The notes: generated by a model not told the origin, from the letters alone. 64,000 bases of DNA from Alkalispirochaeta americana (GCF_900156105.1 NZ_FTMS01000011.1:62001-126000); one strand, 5' to 3'; positions 36,356-45,328 are shown, numbered from the stretch's first letter. Numbers and translations: made by a program.

Positions 36356-37885
36356 TCAGCTTCCGGGGTGCCACTCCGGGGCTATCCTCTTTCCGGCCTC
36401 ACGACGCTCCCGCAGCCAGTCGGTCCTGGACAATCGGGGATACACAACTCGTTCAGGTTTGATGGCAAGCACCCGAACCCCCTCCTCAAGGGATGAATAA
36501 CACCCTGCGGCGACCCCTCCCAGAAGCGCGGCACCACGGGCGGTGGAGTTCATCTCGGACAAGACCGTCAGGGGCTCTCCCAGGGAATCGCAAAGAAGCT
36601 GCACATAGGCTTCGGAACGGGTTCCTCCTCCCCCCAAGCGCACCCGACCCTCACCGGAAAAGTCCCCGGATGGTTCGAAAACAATCTCTCGAACCTTGGC
36701 AAGCGCCCCGGTGAGGCTGAAGACAACCCCCTCCAGGGCCGCATACAGCAGATCCTCCCGAGAGGTGCTCTGACGAAGGAAACGCCAGCTCCCCGTTGCC
36801 TCGGGAGCCATCACGGGAGAACGCTCTCCTGTCAAATACGGAACAAAGAAGGGGAGCGATGCGACATCGTGCCCCCCGCGGCCAGCCTGCACGGTTCTTG
36901 CAGCCTCTTCAAGCTCCAGCCAGGAAGCTCCCAACACCCCTTGCACCCAGGCCAGGGCAGAACCGGCGTTCTGCACGCTTCCCTGAACAAGCCAGTCCCG
37001 GTGGTGACAAAAAAGGTTGAGCCCCTCAGGAATGGTCCGGGGGCATCTTGCCAGGGGAGATGAGATCTGCCCTCCTGTCCCCAGCATCATCTGGATAACT
37101 CCAGGGCTGATCATCCCCGTAGCCAACGCTGCGGCTTGCTGATCCCCACACCCCTGCGCAACGGGAACAGGCCGATTCACTCCGAAAGCGGAAAAGAGCT
37201 CCTCCCGCAAGGCCCCTCCCTGAACCCAGCTATCCTGCAGAGGAGGCAGAATATCACCGGAAAATCCAAAGAGCTCCTGCAAATTTTCAAGCCACACCCG
37301 GCCAGGAACATCAAAGAGCAATGTCGCCGAAGCATCGGTAGGATCCGACGCCAGGTGACCAGTCAGGCGGAAGCGAATGTAGTCTTTGGCTGTCAGCAGA
37401 ACCGACGCCCGGGAAAAGACCTCTGGCTCGGTTCTCGCGAGCCACAAGAGAGGGAGCGCCGTAAGTCCCGGAGCAGGAGCGTTCATGACACGCTGCTCCA
37501 TCCCGTGGCGCTCAAGCGTCCCGAGGACCTCCGGCACCAGTGCTTTTGCCCGTGAATCCATCCAGGTCACGGCGGGCCGAAGGACCTGGTGGTTTTTGTC
37601 GAGGAGAACAAAGGAATGCATCTGTCCGGTAACACCGATCCCTTTAATCTCGAGGGCCCGGCCAGAGCGTCCGGCACCATCGCGGGCCTTGTGAAGAGCT
37701 TCTCCGAGCGCCTCCAACGTCCCCTTCCACCATGCCTCGGGATCCTGTTCGGCCCATCCCGGTCGGGGAGAAACCGTAACGTAGGAGGCCTGTCCTTCTC
37801 CCAGGACTCCGCGGTCCTCCTGGAGAACACAGACCTTCACACTGGAGGTACCGATGTCGATACCGATGAGAATACTATCTGTCAT
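36356..37885 (-). CDS. xylB: Xylulokinase
   Basis: The 509-aa FGGY-family sugar kinase has IGIDIGTSSVKVCVL at the N-terminus, GVTGQMHSFVLLDKNH (XylB proteins have GQMHG), TWMDSRAKALVPEV, and the ATP-side motifs QGCGDQQAAALATGM, MMLGTGGQISS and RLGGGGTRSEAYVQLL. It phosphorylates D-xylulose, or a close ketopentose, for the pentose phosphate pathway. It is the last gene of the sugar ABC operon, 9 nt after the second permease. No xylose isomerase gene is nearby, so a polyol or xylulose may be the real substrate imported. Confidence 0.85.
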   Translation of the reverse strand: MTDSILIGIDIGTSSVKVCVLQEDRGVLGEGQASYVTVSPRPGWAEQDPEAWWKGTLEALGEALHKARDGAGRSGRALEIKGIGVTGQMHSFVLLDKNHQVLRPAVTWMDSRAKALVPEVLGTLERHGMEQRVMNAPAPGLTALPLLWLARTEPEVFSRASVLLTAKDYIRFRLTGHLASDPTDASATLLFDVPGRVWLENLQELFGFSGDILPPLQDSWVQGGALREELFSAFGVNRPVPVAQGCGDQQAAALATGMISPGVIQMMLGTGGQISSPLARCPRTIPEGLNLFCHHRDWLVQGSVQNAGSALAWVQGVLGASWLELEEAARTVQAGRGGHDVASLPFFVPYLTGERSPVMAPEATGSWRFLRQSTSREDLLYAALEGVVFSLTGALAKVREIVFEPSGDFSGEGRVRLGGGGTRSEAYVQLLCDSLGEPLTVLSEMNSTARGAALLGGVAAGCYSSLEEGVRVLAIKPERVVYPRLSRTDWLRERREAGKRIAPEWHPGS

Positions 37886-37894
37886 GTTTTCTCG

Positions 37895-38764
37895 TTACCC
37901 TTTCACAGCACCCTGGGTGAGGCCGCTCACAATATACCGGTTTGCCACAAGAGCAAAGAGAATAATGGGAATAATGATAAGGCTTCCATAGGCGGCAACG
38001 ACGCCATACTGGGCGCCCACATCAACCCCGCCGACAAATCGAGTGATACCCACCGTCAGGGGCTGGGTATTGCGGCCCGCCAGAAAGAACGCAAAAAGGA
38101 ACTCGTTATACGAGATGATGAGTGCCAGAATGGCCGATGCGTTCAGCCCCGGAAGAACCATGGGGAGAGAGACCCGCCAGAACGTCTGAAAGGGTGTACA
38201 GCCATCGATTACTGCCGCTTCTTCCACCTCCAGGGGTATTCCCGAAAAGAACCCCAGCATGAGCCACACGATCATGGGCATCTGCATTGCCAGATGGGCC
38301 AGGATAACACCCGTAAGCGTTCCCGATATACCCATCTGCCGGAAAAGCATGAACATGGGCATAGCCAAAACAACGTAGGGAAGAAACCGCGTGCTCAGAA
38401 CGGAAAAAACCACAATATTTTTTTGCCGAATTGAGGGGAGCCGGGTAATTCCGTACGCCATGGGTGTACAAACAACCAGGACCACCACCAGGGCACTCAG
38501 GGAAATTATCATACTATTGCGCAGATAGAGGAAAAAGTTTCCTCCCCGCAGGGCTCGGCTGTAATTCTCCAGTGTCATTCCCTGGAACGAAAGGATCTCG
38601 GGAACCGTCTGAAAAAGATTTGTCGGTTTCAACGAGGCCATCACGAGAATCAGGATCGGGACCACGCAGACAGCAAGCCAGCCAAGAAGAATAACCAGCC
38701 GTCCCCCGTAGGAAAGTCGTCGACGCAAGCGGTAATTCTTTATTTTCGTTTGTACTTCACCCAT
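37895..38764 (-). CDS. Sugar ABC transporter permease (MalG/UgpE type)
   Basis: The 289-aa inner-membrane protein has six hydrophobic segments and the EAA coupling loop as EEAAVIDGCTPFQTFWRVSL. The ending VANRYIVSGLTQGAVKG is typical of the carbohydrate-uptake 1 family. It pairs with the permease encoded three bases upstream to form the channel for a mono- or oligosaccharide, probably a pentose or polyol given xylB. Confidence 0.9.
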   Translation of the reverse strand: MGEVQTKIKNYRLRRRLSYGGRLVILLGWLAVCVVPILILVMASLKPTNLFQTVPEILSFQGMTLENYSRALRGGNFFLYLRNSMIISLSALVVVLVVCTPMAYGITRLPSIRQKNIVVFSVLSTRFLPYVVLAMPMFMLFRQMGISGTLTGVILAHLAMQMPMIVWLMLGFFSGIPLEVEEAAVIDGCTPFQTFWRVSLPMVLPGLNASAILALIISYNEFLFAFFLAGRNTQPLTVGITRFVGGVDVGAQYGVVAAYGSLIIIPIILFALVANRYIVSGLTQGAVKG

Positions 38765-38767
38765 AGT

Positions 38768-39658
38768 TTACTCGCTCATTGCTCCAAGTTTTCCGATCTT
38801 TACTGCTGCAATAGTAATAACCGAGACAATTACCAGCATGGTCACCGACACAGCGTTGGCCATGCCCATGTTCCCCTGGGTAACGCCCAGTCGGTACACC
38901 AGAATGCTCAACACCTCGGTGGAGCGACCAGGGCCGCCTCCAGTGAGCCCGTAGATTACATCAAACTCCCTGAAAGCCGAGGTGAGAATGATCAGCGAGA
39001 CAAAGCCCAGGTGAAACCGGATCATGGGATACTTGATGCGGAACCAGAGCGTGAGGAAGGATGCCCCGTCTACTTCGGCCGACTCGACGATCTCATCAGG
39101 GATCGTTGCCAGGGCTGCATAGAAAATCAGGAGCGCCAAAGGAGCCATGCGCCAGCCGTTGGTGATCACCGTGGCGGTCATGGCGTGGTCCATACTGGTG
39201 AGCCACCTCACCCGTTCCAGACCGACTGTCTCAAGAAGAAAGTTGACCAGGCCATAACTCGTCTGCCATACGTAGAGCCTTCCCAGTATTCCTGTTACGA
39301 CCTGGGTTGTTACAAAGGGAATCAGAAAAAAAGCCATGAAAAATCTGGCCAAGGCTGTTCCCCGGATACCCCGGCTGCTCATTACGCTCGCTATAAACAA
39401 CCCGAACCCTACAGCAAGAAGGGTGCTCCCCAGGGTAAAATGGACGGTTGCTACAATGGATCGCATAAAGAGGTGATCGCCAAAAAGTTGGGCAAAATTA
39501 TCCAGCCCGACAAAGACCCCGTCGCCAAGCCGTCTCATGGTTACGGCGTGAAAACTGTGATAAATCGCCTGAAAGATGGGATACCCCAGCGTGATCAGAC
39601 CCAGCGCCGCCCCGGGGAAAATGAAATACCAGGGGCGGAAATATCGTTGTGTTGCCAT
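38768..39658 (-). CDS. Sugar ABC transporter permease (MalF/UgpA type)
   Basis: The 296-aa protein has six membrane segments and the EAA loop ESAEVDGASFLTLWFRIKYP. The N-terminus YFRPWYFIFPGAALGLITLG is typical of MalF/UgpA-type subunits. AGGAG lies 6 nt before ATG 39658. It follows the binding-protein gene after a 116-nt gap that contains a 10-bp stem-loop. No ATPase gene is in the operon; a shared MsiK/UgpC-like ATPase elsewhere is expected. Confidence 0.9.
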   Translation of the reverse strand: MATQRYFRPWYFIFPGAALGLITLGYPIFQAIYHSFHAVTMRRLGDGVFVGLDNFAQLFGDHLFMRSIVATVHFTLGSTLLAVGFGLFIASVMSSRGIRGTALARFFMAFFLIPFVTTQVVTGILGRLYVWQTSYGLVNFLLETVGLERVRWLTSMDHAMTATVITNGWRMAPLALLIFYAALATIPDEIVESAEVDGASFLTLWFRIKYPMIRFHLGFVSLIILTSAFREFDVIYGLTGGGPGRSTEVLSILVYRLGVTQGNMGMANAVSVTMLVIVSVITIAAVKIGKLGAMSE

Positions 39659-39727
39659 TCACGGCTCCTGCAGGGGCCTTCCTGGAGGAAATATTTCTCC
39701 GGGAAAGCCCCGTGAATACTCGACACT

Positions 39728-39752
39728 TTCAGCCGACGCGGGGTCGGCTGAA
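39728..39752 (-). repeat. Intercistronic stem-loop after the sugar-binding-protein gene
   Basis: TTCAGCCGAC (39728-39737) and GTCGGCTGAA (39743-39752) form a perfect 10-bp stem with a 5-nt loop. No T-tract follows on the minus strand. Standing between the binding-protein and permease genes, it could protect the upstream message and keep the binding protein in excess. Confidence 0.6.
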
Positions 39753-39774
39753 CCATCTCATTCCTGGTCGTTCC

Positions 39775-41160
39775 TTACTTCAGATATCCTTCACGCCGGA
39801 AGACGTTGTTCATATTCTGAATCAACCGTTGCTGAGCCGCCTGGGGTGACTCAACACCAAAGAAAACATCCGCCGCAAACTGGCCCACCGGGGTGTACAT
39901 AACCTCTCCCCACTCTGCAATCGGCTGCCGGGGAAAGGCATGCTTCATCTGTTCCTGAAAGACCGGCAGAAACTCGGCATAGAAAGGCCGGGATTCCAGG
40001 ATCTCCGGATTCTCGAACTGCTCGTTCAGAGCGAACATGGCGGTCATTCTGGTGAACTCCACGGCGTTCTCTACCAGGAGCCAGTGCAGGAAATCATAGG
40101 CGTGGTCCTGGTTCGGTGTATCAAAGACAAGAACACCGCCGCCGCCCAGAAAAGACCGCCCCACGGAAAGATTTTTCCGGTTTCCCGGCCACTGGGGCAA
40201 TACCGCGTACCCCACATTCCCCTCGGAAGCACCGCTCTCGGCGGTCATCACTCCCTCGGGCCAGAGTTCTGCCATGGCAAGACGTCCGCTGGCAAAAAAA
40301 TCAAGGTGTTCCAGGAAATTCCACGCCAGGGCATCTTCGGGAAAGGTCTCTCCCACAAGCCGAGTCCAGTACTCTACCCCCTCCAGCAAGATAGGGTCGT
40401 CCAGATCGGTTCGAAACTGATCGTCGAACCCGTCGAGGCCCAGGGATTTCACGATTGCCAGAAAGGCTCTCGCCATTCCTCCCGGCTCGCTGATCGAGGC
40501 GGAGTAGCCGTAGAGATCGTTCCGAAGGGTTGTCCCTGCCACGGTTTCCCCGGCGGGCCTGGTAAAAAAGGAAGCTACCTGATAGAGCTCCTCCCAGGTG
40601 GCGGGCGGCTCCAGATCGCGGCCGTATTTCTGGCGGAAGGCTTCCCGTTCCTGGGGGTGCTCAAACCAGTCGGTCCGGTAGGCCATGATGGGTGACTGGG
40701 GGTTTCGCGCCAAGGCGATGATCTCACCGGGACGCAGCATTTCGTTTACCATATGAGACTGGATAACCGCCTCAGGGTAATGTTTGTAGGGATCAAAGCC
40801 GTGGCGAGCCATGTGGGGAGCCAGATCGGCCACGTGCTCGTAAAAATAACCGAACCATCCGGGGCTGTGGTATCCAATATCCCACTCCCCGTCGGGGGCA
40901 TCCATCTGAAATCGCTGCCACACCTGATCGGGAGGCAGGACCTCCATCTCTATACGAATACCCGTTTTCTCTTCGTAGAGGGGAATGAAATAGTCCTCCA
41001 TGGGTGCCACGTGGGGTCCCGGGTGTTCTCCGATTCTGATTGTGATCTGGTCGGTCCCTTTTTCTGAGGACCCGCCCGCAAAAAGGACAGTCGGGATCAA
41101 CAGAAATGCCACAACTCCTGCAACAGCTAACAATCGTGTTTCTTGGCGCTTTGCGTACAA
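39775..41160 (-). CDS. Sugar ABC transporter, extracellular solute-binding protein
   Basis: The 461-aa family-1 binding protein has a signal peptide (LLAVAGVVAFLLIPTVLFAG, cleaved near GGSSEKG) and no lipobox Cys. The body shows EWDIGYHSPGWFGYFYE, PATWEELYQVASFFTR and GRLAMAELWPEGVM patterns of carbohydrate binders. TTG 41160 is taken as start: AAAGGAGGG lies 6 nt upstream and the reading gives a normal signal peptide. An upstream ATG at 41202 would place the ribosome site and likely transcription start inside the gene. It is the first and probably most expressed gene of the operon with two permeases and xylB. Confidence 0.88.
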   Translation of the reverse strand: MYAKRQETRLLAVAGVVAFLLIPTVLFAGGSSEKGTDQITIRIGEHPGPHVAPMEDYFIPLYEEKTGIRIEMEVLPPDQVWQRFQMDAPDGEWDIGYHSPGWFGYFYEHVADLAPHMARHGFDPYKHYPEAVIQSHMVNEMLRPGEIIALARNPQSPIMAYRTDWFEHPQEREAFRQKYGRDLEPPATWEELYQVASFFTRPAGETVAGTTLRNDLYGYSASISEPGGMARAFLAIVKSLGLDGFDDQFRTDLDDPILLEGVEYWTRLVGETFPEDALAWNFLEHLDFFASGRLAMAELWPEGVMTAESGASEGNVGYAVLPQWPGNRKNLSVGRSFLGGGGVLVFDTPNQDHAYDFLHWLLVENAVEFTRMTAMFALNEQFENPEILESRPFYAEFLPVFQEQMKHAFPRQPIAEWGEVMYTPVGQFAADVFFGVESPQAAQQRLIQNMNNVFRREGYLK

Positions 41161-41192
41161 AACAGCCCTCCTTTGGAAATGTTCTGTCTTTA

Positions 41193-41220
41193 ATGATAGC
41201 ATATCCGGAAATCCTGTCAA
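41193..41220 (-). promoter_or_regulatory. Promoter of the sugar ABC transporter operon
   Basis: Minus strand: perfect TTGACA (41220-41215), 16-nt spacer, TATCAT (41198-41193; 5/6). Transcription would start near 41186, about 25 nt before the TTG start codon with its AAAGGAGGG site. Confidence 0.75.
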
Positions 41221-41226
41221 TGTATT

Positions 41227-41246
41227 AACCTTGTCATTTCAAGGTT
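41227..41246. promoter_or_regulatory. Inverted repeat just upstream of the sugar operon promoter
   Basis: AACCTTG-N6-CAAGGTT is a perfect inverted repeat beginning 6 nt upstream of the -35 box, the usual place for an activator site. Ten bases further up, on the minus strand, ATGTATATACCAAAAC (about 41274-41259) resembles the right arm of the regulator operator (ATGTATACACAAAA). Either could be a regulator site. Confidence 0.5.
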
Positions 41247-41390
41247 TTTCCTGTTTTGGTATATACATATTCAGATGAATCTGGTTCGATCTGCCGACCT
41301 CATCCCGGAACGGGCCAAGAAATGCCGTTACGTCTTGCCGAAAGAAGGAATCATTCCTATTATTTCGTCTTTGTGTGAAAGGCGGGATGT

Positions 41391-42431
41391 GTGGAGTGGT
41401 ATCACCTGCAGAAAAAGTCCTTTGAAGGTGTGAAGGCTCAAATTTTCAAGATTGTCCTCGTCTTTGCCGGCCTGGCCTTTTCCTTTGCCACCTTGGCCAA
41501 CACCATCAACGGAAGACCCGCCGTTAACATATGGCTCCCCTTGCTCGCCGCAGGCCTTCATGGACTTCTGTTTTTCATCTATACTAGGGAACGGTCTTCT
41601 CATTCCCGCACCGCTATCACGCGAATCTACATGGCAGGCCTTGCCTGGGTGTACCTTCCTCTGGCATGGCTGACCTCACCGGGATCGTACAGCGCAATGC
41701 CCTACTATGCCCTTGCTTTCATTGTTATCATGGCCTGCCTGACCCTTAAATCCTGGGAATATGTCTTTGCCGTGTCATCGCTGATGATCACGATCCTGCT
41801 CTTTCACTATGAGGTTCTTCATCCCGGGCAGTTTTCTCTCTATTCGCCTCCAAAAGAGCGGGCTCTCGATTTATCCATCCATTTCTTCGTGGCCTCCACG
41901 ATAATGATTATTTCCCTCTACATGATTAATCGCTCTTTCAGGCACGAGAATCAGCGCATGTACGACGCAGCCACCACCGACCCGCACACGGGATTATATA
42001 ACCGGCGATTTTTTTACGATGCAATTTCTCATCAGCACCTCCATACCTTTTGCCTTGTATTGATGGACCTGAACAACTTCAAGAGAATTAATGATATCCA
42101 CGGCCACCCTGTGGGCGATGAGGTTTTGCTTGCTTTTTCCCGCATTTTGAAATTGTCCTGCCGAGAAGAAGATTTAGCTATCCGCTACGGAGGAGATGAG
42201 TTTATCCTGCTATTGCACCACACCACCCTTTCCCAGGCAAGAGCACTGGAATCTCGTATTCGTCACGATTTCCGGGAGCTGGAAGAGACATATAAACATG
42301 AAGAACTATCCATCTCCTTCGGCTACGCCACGCATCTTGACGGCTCCATTGATGAGATTATTCTGAAGGCGGACCAGCACCTCTACCAGAGAAAGCCGAA
42401 AAAATTTCTCCAGGAATCCCTTCCCCGTTAA
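41391..42431 (+). CDS. Membrane-bound diguanylate cyclase
   Basis: The 346-aa protein has about five to six N-terminal membrane helices (residues 15-185) and a C-terminal GGDEF domain (DAATTDPHTGLYNRRFF, LVLMDLNNFKRINDIHGHPV, RYGGDEF). The active-site motif is intact. The inhibitory site RxxD is present as REED five residues before GGDEF, so c-di-GMP made here should inhibit the enzyme. It makes c-di-GMP from GTP at the inner membrane in reply to an unknown signal. GTG 41391 has AAAGG 8 nt upstream. Its stop codon interlocks with that of the convergent carotenoid gene. Confidence 0.92.
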   Translation: MEWYHLQKKSFEGVKAQIFKIVLVFAGLAFSFATLANTINGRPAVNIWLPLLAAGLHGLLFFIYTRERSSHSRTAITRIYMAGLAWVYLPLAWLTSPGSYSAMPYYALAFIVIMACLTLKSWEYVFAVSSLMITILLFHYEVLHPGQFSLYSPPKERALDLSIHFFVASTIMIISLYMINRSFRHENQRMYDAATTDPHTGLYNRRFFYDAISHQHLHTFCLVLMDLNNFKRINDIHGHPVGDEVLLAFSRILKLSCREEDLAIRYGGDEFILLLHHTTLSQARALESRIRHDFRELEETYKHEELSISFGYATHLDGSIDEIILKADQHLYQRKPKKFLQESLPR

Positions 42432-43105
42432 CCGCCACCAGCGAAGATCTGCAGTACCAGAAAAAAGAACGCCTGGGCTCCCAAATGAAGCAGGGGAAGC
42501 CGGGTTTTGATCCTGACAGGGCCGACAAAATAGAAGAATCCTGCCACCAGGGCAATCAAGAACCAGGCGACATAGTTTTGCAAGGGAATCTCGCCGCCTG
42601 CCCAGGACCAGTAGCCCAGAGCTATCGCCACGGGCTCCATGAGGTAATCAAAGGCGGTGGCCAACGCGGCGGCGATCAGAACCTTCACCCCCCAGGGCAG
42701 CGTCCAGCCCTGAACCAGCCTGATCGCCCCCAGACAGACCAGAACCCAGTTAAAACCAATCAGGGGAGGGACTCCAAAGACAGGAACCCCCATACCCCGA
42801 CCATACTGGTAACCTCCAAAGACCAGCCCCGTATGGACTCCCAGGACCTCCAGCAGATAGGTCAGTAGAAACGTTCCCACAGCCCAGAACCAGACGTAGC
42901 GACGCCCCCCGGCTACAAGAGGAAGAAGGGATACTACACCGAGAGTCAGGAGGAACCAGGGTGTCATGGCCAGCATGATTTCCCGGGTGGGACCAAAGAG
43001 GTGCCCCAGAGCCCCCACACTATAAAGGATAAAAAAAACTGCCCCCACCCTGCGCCACCGGGAATCCAGAACAGCCACGGCGGCATGAAACGTATCTCTC
43101 TTCAT
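42428..43105 (-). CDS. Carotenoid 1,2-hydratase-like membrane protein (CruF family)
   Basis: The 225-aa membrane protein has about seven hydrophobic helices and the pattern of the CruF/DUF422 family (GVHTGLVFGGYQYG, PPLIGFNWVLVCLGAI, FDYLMEPVAIALGYWSW). CruF adds water across the terminal double bond of acyclic carotenoid ends, giving a tertiary hydroxyl. ATG 43105 is chosen because AAGGAGG lies 5 nt upstream; the longer frame to 43177 overlaps the desaturase gene. It is the last gene of the carotenoid operon. Confidence 0.85.
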   Translation of the reverse strand: MKRDTFHAAVAVLDSRWRRVGAVFFILYSVGALGHLFGPTREIMLAMTPWFLLTLGVVSLLPLVAGGRRYVWFWAVGTFLLTYLLEVLGVHTGLVFGGYQYGRGMGVPVFGVPPLIGFNWVLVCLGAIRLVQGWTLPWGVKVLIAAALATAFDYLMEPVAIALGYWSWAGGEIPLQNYVAWFLIALVAGFFYFVGPVRIKTRLPLLHLGAQAFFFLVLQIFAGGG

Positions 43106-43160
43106 GAAACCTCCTTGCATTCTTGTTTTGTCTCGGGCATTCATTCCTTCCCGGGAACGC

Positions 43161-44648
43161 TCACCAACTCCTCTCAAGCTCTTTCACGGCTAAACGCCCC
43201 GAGAGAACCACCAGGGGCATCCCTCCACCGGGATGGGCCGATCCACCGCAAAAATACAGATGACGATGGAGAGGGCTCTTGTTGGGGTGTCGCAAAAAGG
43301 CAGATTTCCAGTGGTTTGAACTGGGACCATAGAGGGCCCCCCGATAACTCCCGGTCAAATCTTCGATCATGGGTGGGGTCAGCCAGGACTCTTCCTGAAT
43401 GTACCGGCCGATATCCCGATCGAGGCGCCTTTCCAGGGAAGCAATAACCCTCTCTCTCACAGAAGGGACCAGATCATTCCAATCCTGATCGCCCCGGGGA
43501 GGTGCGTTCATCAGGACAAACCAGTTTTCCGACCCTTCGGGAGCATCGCTTTTCACGTACTTCGCAGTGATGTTGACATAAATGGTGGGATCATCCGGCA
43601 CCTCTCCCGCTTGAAAGATGCTGCGGAACTCGCCCGGATAATCAGCGCCGAAGAAGATATTGTGCAGCCCCATTTGGGGATAGGTGTTTTGCACACCCCA
43701 GTAAAAAACCAGTGCCGAGGAACTGAGCCTGGAGTCTTCAACGTTGTATCGGCGGGCATCGCGGGGAGTTCCCAAAAGATCGTGGCACCCGTGAGGATCG
43801 ATATTCGAAAAGAGAACGTCTGCCTCGAAGGACCCGCGAGAGGTCTCGGCGATCCAGAGGTCCCGCTCTTTCACGGGGGGCGAAAGATGTTCTGCGGCAC
43901 AGGAATAATAAAATTCAACACCCATTTCCCGGGCTCGTTTCTCCATGGCCAGGGGGATGGAGTAGATTCCTCCCTCGGGAGCCCAGGCCCCCAGGCCGTA
44001 TTCCACGTGAGCAATCAGGGCCAGAGTCCCCGGGGCCTCGTAGGGATTCGATCCGTTGTAGGTGGCGTAGCGATCAAAAAACTGCCGGGCCCGGCTATCC
44101 CTGAAAAAGGCCTGATGCACCTCATGGAGCGTTCTCGATGTATCCAGTTTGAGAATTTTGAACAGCTGAGGCCAGAGACGGGGGCGGCGCCAGAAAGAGC
44201 GGGGATTCAGGGTCTCGTAGAGGAAGAGTGGAGTACTGGCTTCGTAGATTTTCCGGGAGTGCCTCAGGTAGGCAAAGATCTCCTCCGGCCGGGCGATACC
44301 GGCCCTGGAAAAAGAATCGGCCAGCTTCTCCGCCGACGAGTAGGATCGCAAGGTGCTCCCGTCGGGCCAAAAATAGCGGGTGATCTCTTCCAGGTGCTGC
44401 ACCCGGAAATAATCTTCCCGTTCCACCCCTGTCCGGGCAAAGAGCTCATCGAAAACGGGCAGGAGCGTCAGCAGGCTGGGGCCTGTGTCGAAGCGGTACG
44501 CCCCCAGGCGCTCCGTGAAGGCCTTCCCCCCGGGGCCGCTTCTCTGATCAAGGACCTGCACCCTCCAGCCCCGGCTGGCAAGCTCCAATGCTGCCGAAAG
44601 CCCTCCAAGCCCGGCGCCGATAACCAGAGCCGTTCCCGCTTTTTTCAT
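43161..44648 (-). CDS. Carotenoid desaturase (CrtI/CrtD family)
   Basis: The 495-aa flavoprotein has the N-terminal FAD motif ALVIGAGLGGLSAALELASR and C-terminal family signature around YFCGGSAHPGGGMPLVVLSG. It belongs with phytoene desaturases and hydroxycarotenoid 3,4-desaturases. The stretch YATYNGSNPYEAPGTLALIA is shared by both. Being next to a CruF-like hydratase, it may be CrtD-like; as the only desaturase here, it may instead make lycopene from phytoene. ATG 44648 overlaps the cyclase stop codon as ATGA. An ATG three codons earlier is possible. Confidence 0.88.
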   Translation of the reverse strand: MKKAGTALVIGAGLGGLSAALELASRGWRVQVLDQRSGPGGKAFTERLGAYRFDTGPSLLTLLPVFDELFARTGVEREDYFRVQHLEEITRYFWPDGSTLRSYSSAEKLADSFSRAGIARPEEIFAYLRHSRKIYEASTPLFLYETLNPRSFWRRPRLWPQLFKILKLDTSRTLHEVHQAFFRDSRARQFFDRYATYNGSNPYEAPGTLALIAHVEYGLGAWAPEGGIYSIPLAMEKRAREMGVEFYYSCAAEHLSPPVKERDLWIAETSRGSFEADVLFSNIDPHGCHDLLGTPRDARRYNVEDSRLSSSALVFYWGVQNTYPQMGLHNIFFGADYPGEFRSIFQAGEVPDDPTIYVNITAKYVKSDAPEGSENWFVLMNAPPRGDQDWNDLVPSVRERVIASLERRLDRDIGRYIQEESWLTPPMIEDLTGSYRGALYGPSSNHWKSAFLRHPNKSPLHRHLYFCGGSAHPGGGMPLVVLSGRLAVKELERSW

Positions 44649-45328
44649 TGTAGCCATGGCAGACCGCCCCGCAGGGTGAGATGAATCACCAGACTCAACC
44701 CCAGGAGGGAAAAGTTATAAAAAAAGTCCTCCAGGGGAATGGTTCCAGCCTTGAGTCCCCATATCTGCCGGGGGTTATACCAGATCGTGGGCAGAGCCGT
44801 GTAGAGCCCGTTAAACACCAGGAAGGCCAGAAAACTCAGAAACAAAAAGATCCAGAATGCCCGGGTTGCCAGAAGGTCGGGAACCAGAAGGAGCTGGACA
44901 AGAAAAAAGAGGACCAGCGAGAGCATCACCAGCCGGGTATATCCCTGGTCCCGGTATTTCCAGGCTGTCAGACCCGATATCAGGACAAGGACAGCACTCA
45001 ACCAGAGGGGCCACTGAAACCAGAGCGAATCACCGAAATAGGCCACCACAACCTCATAGATGAATAAACACGCGTAGGGGACTGCGAAAAAAAAGAGGAC
45101 TTCTCCCAGGGGCAATCCCCAGACCCGTAGCGTGCCGGTATACTTGGGGTTGAAGGTCCAGTGGCCGCGGCGGGTAACCCCTATGTCCCAGATGGTATAT
45201 AAACCACCCACAAGAAAGCAGGCAGCCAGCACACCCGGCCAGTATTGATAGAAGGCAACCTTGCTATCGAAACTCAAGGCCAGGGGCCCCGCGAGAATAA
45301 CCAGGGAAATCACGGTATAGCTATCCAC
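44645..45328 (-). CDS. Fused heterodimer-type lycopene cyclase (CrtYcd)
   Basis: The 227-aa membrane protein contains two copies of the lycopene-cyclase domain found as separate CrtYc and CrtYd subunits in actinobacteria. The first copy has GHWTFNPKYTGTLRVWGLPL and PLGEVLFFFAVPY, the second TIWYNPRQIWGLKAGTIPLE and PLEDFFYNFSLL. The PxE motifs hold the catalytic Glu/Asp. It would form beta-ionone rings on lycopene or a monocyclic product. Six or seven hydrophobic helices are visible. It lies between crtB and the desaturase. Confidence 0.9.
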   Translation of the reverse strand: MDSYTVISLVILAGPLALSFDSKVAFYQYWPGVLAACFLVGGLYTIWDIGVTRRGHWTFNPKYTGTLRVWGLPLGEVLFFFAVPYACLFIYEVVVAYFGDSLWFQWPLWLSAVLVLISGLTAWKYRDQGYTRLVMLSLVLFFLVQLLLVPDLLATRAFWIFLFLSFLAFLVFNGLYTALPTIWYNPRQIWGLKAGTIPLEDFFYNFSLLGLSLVIHLTLRGGLPWLQ

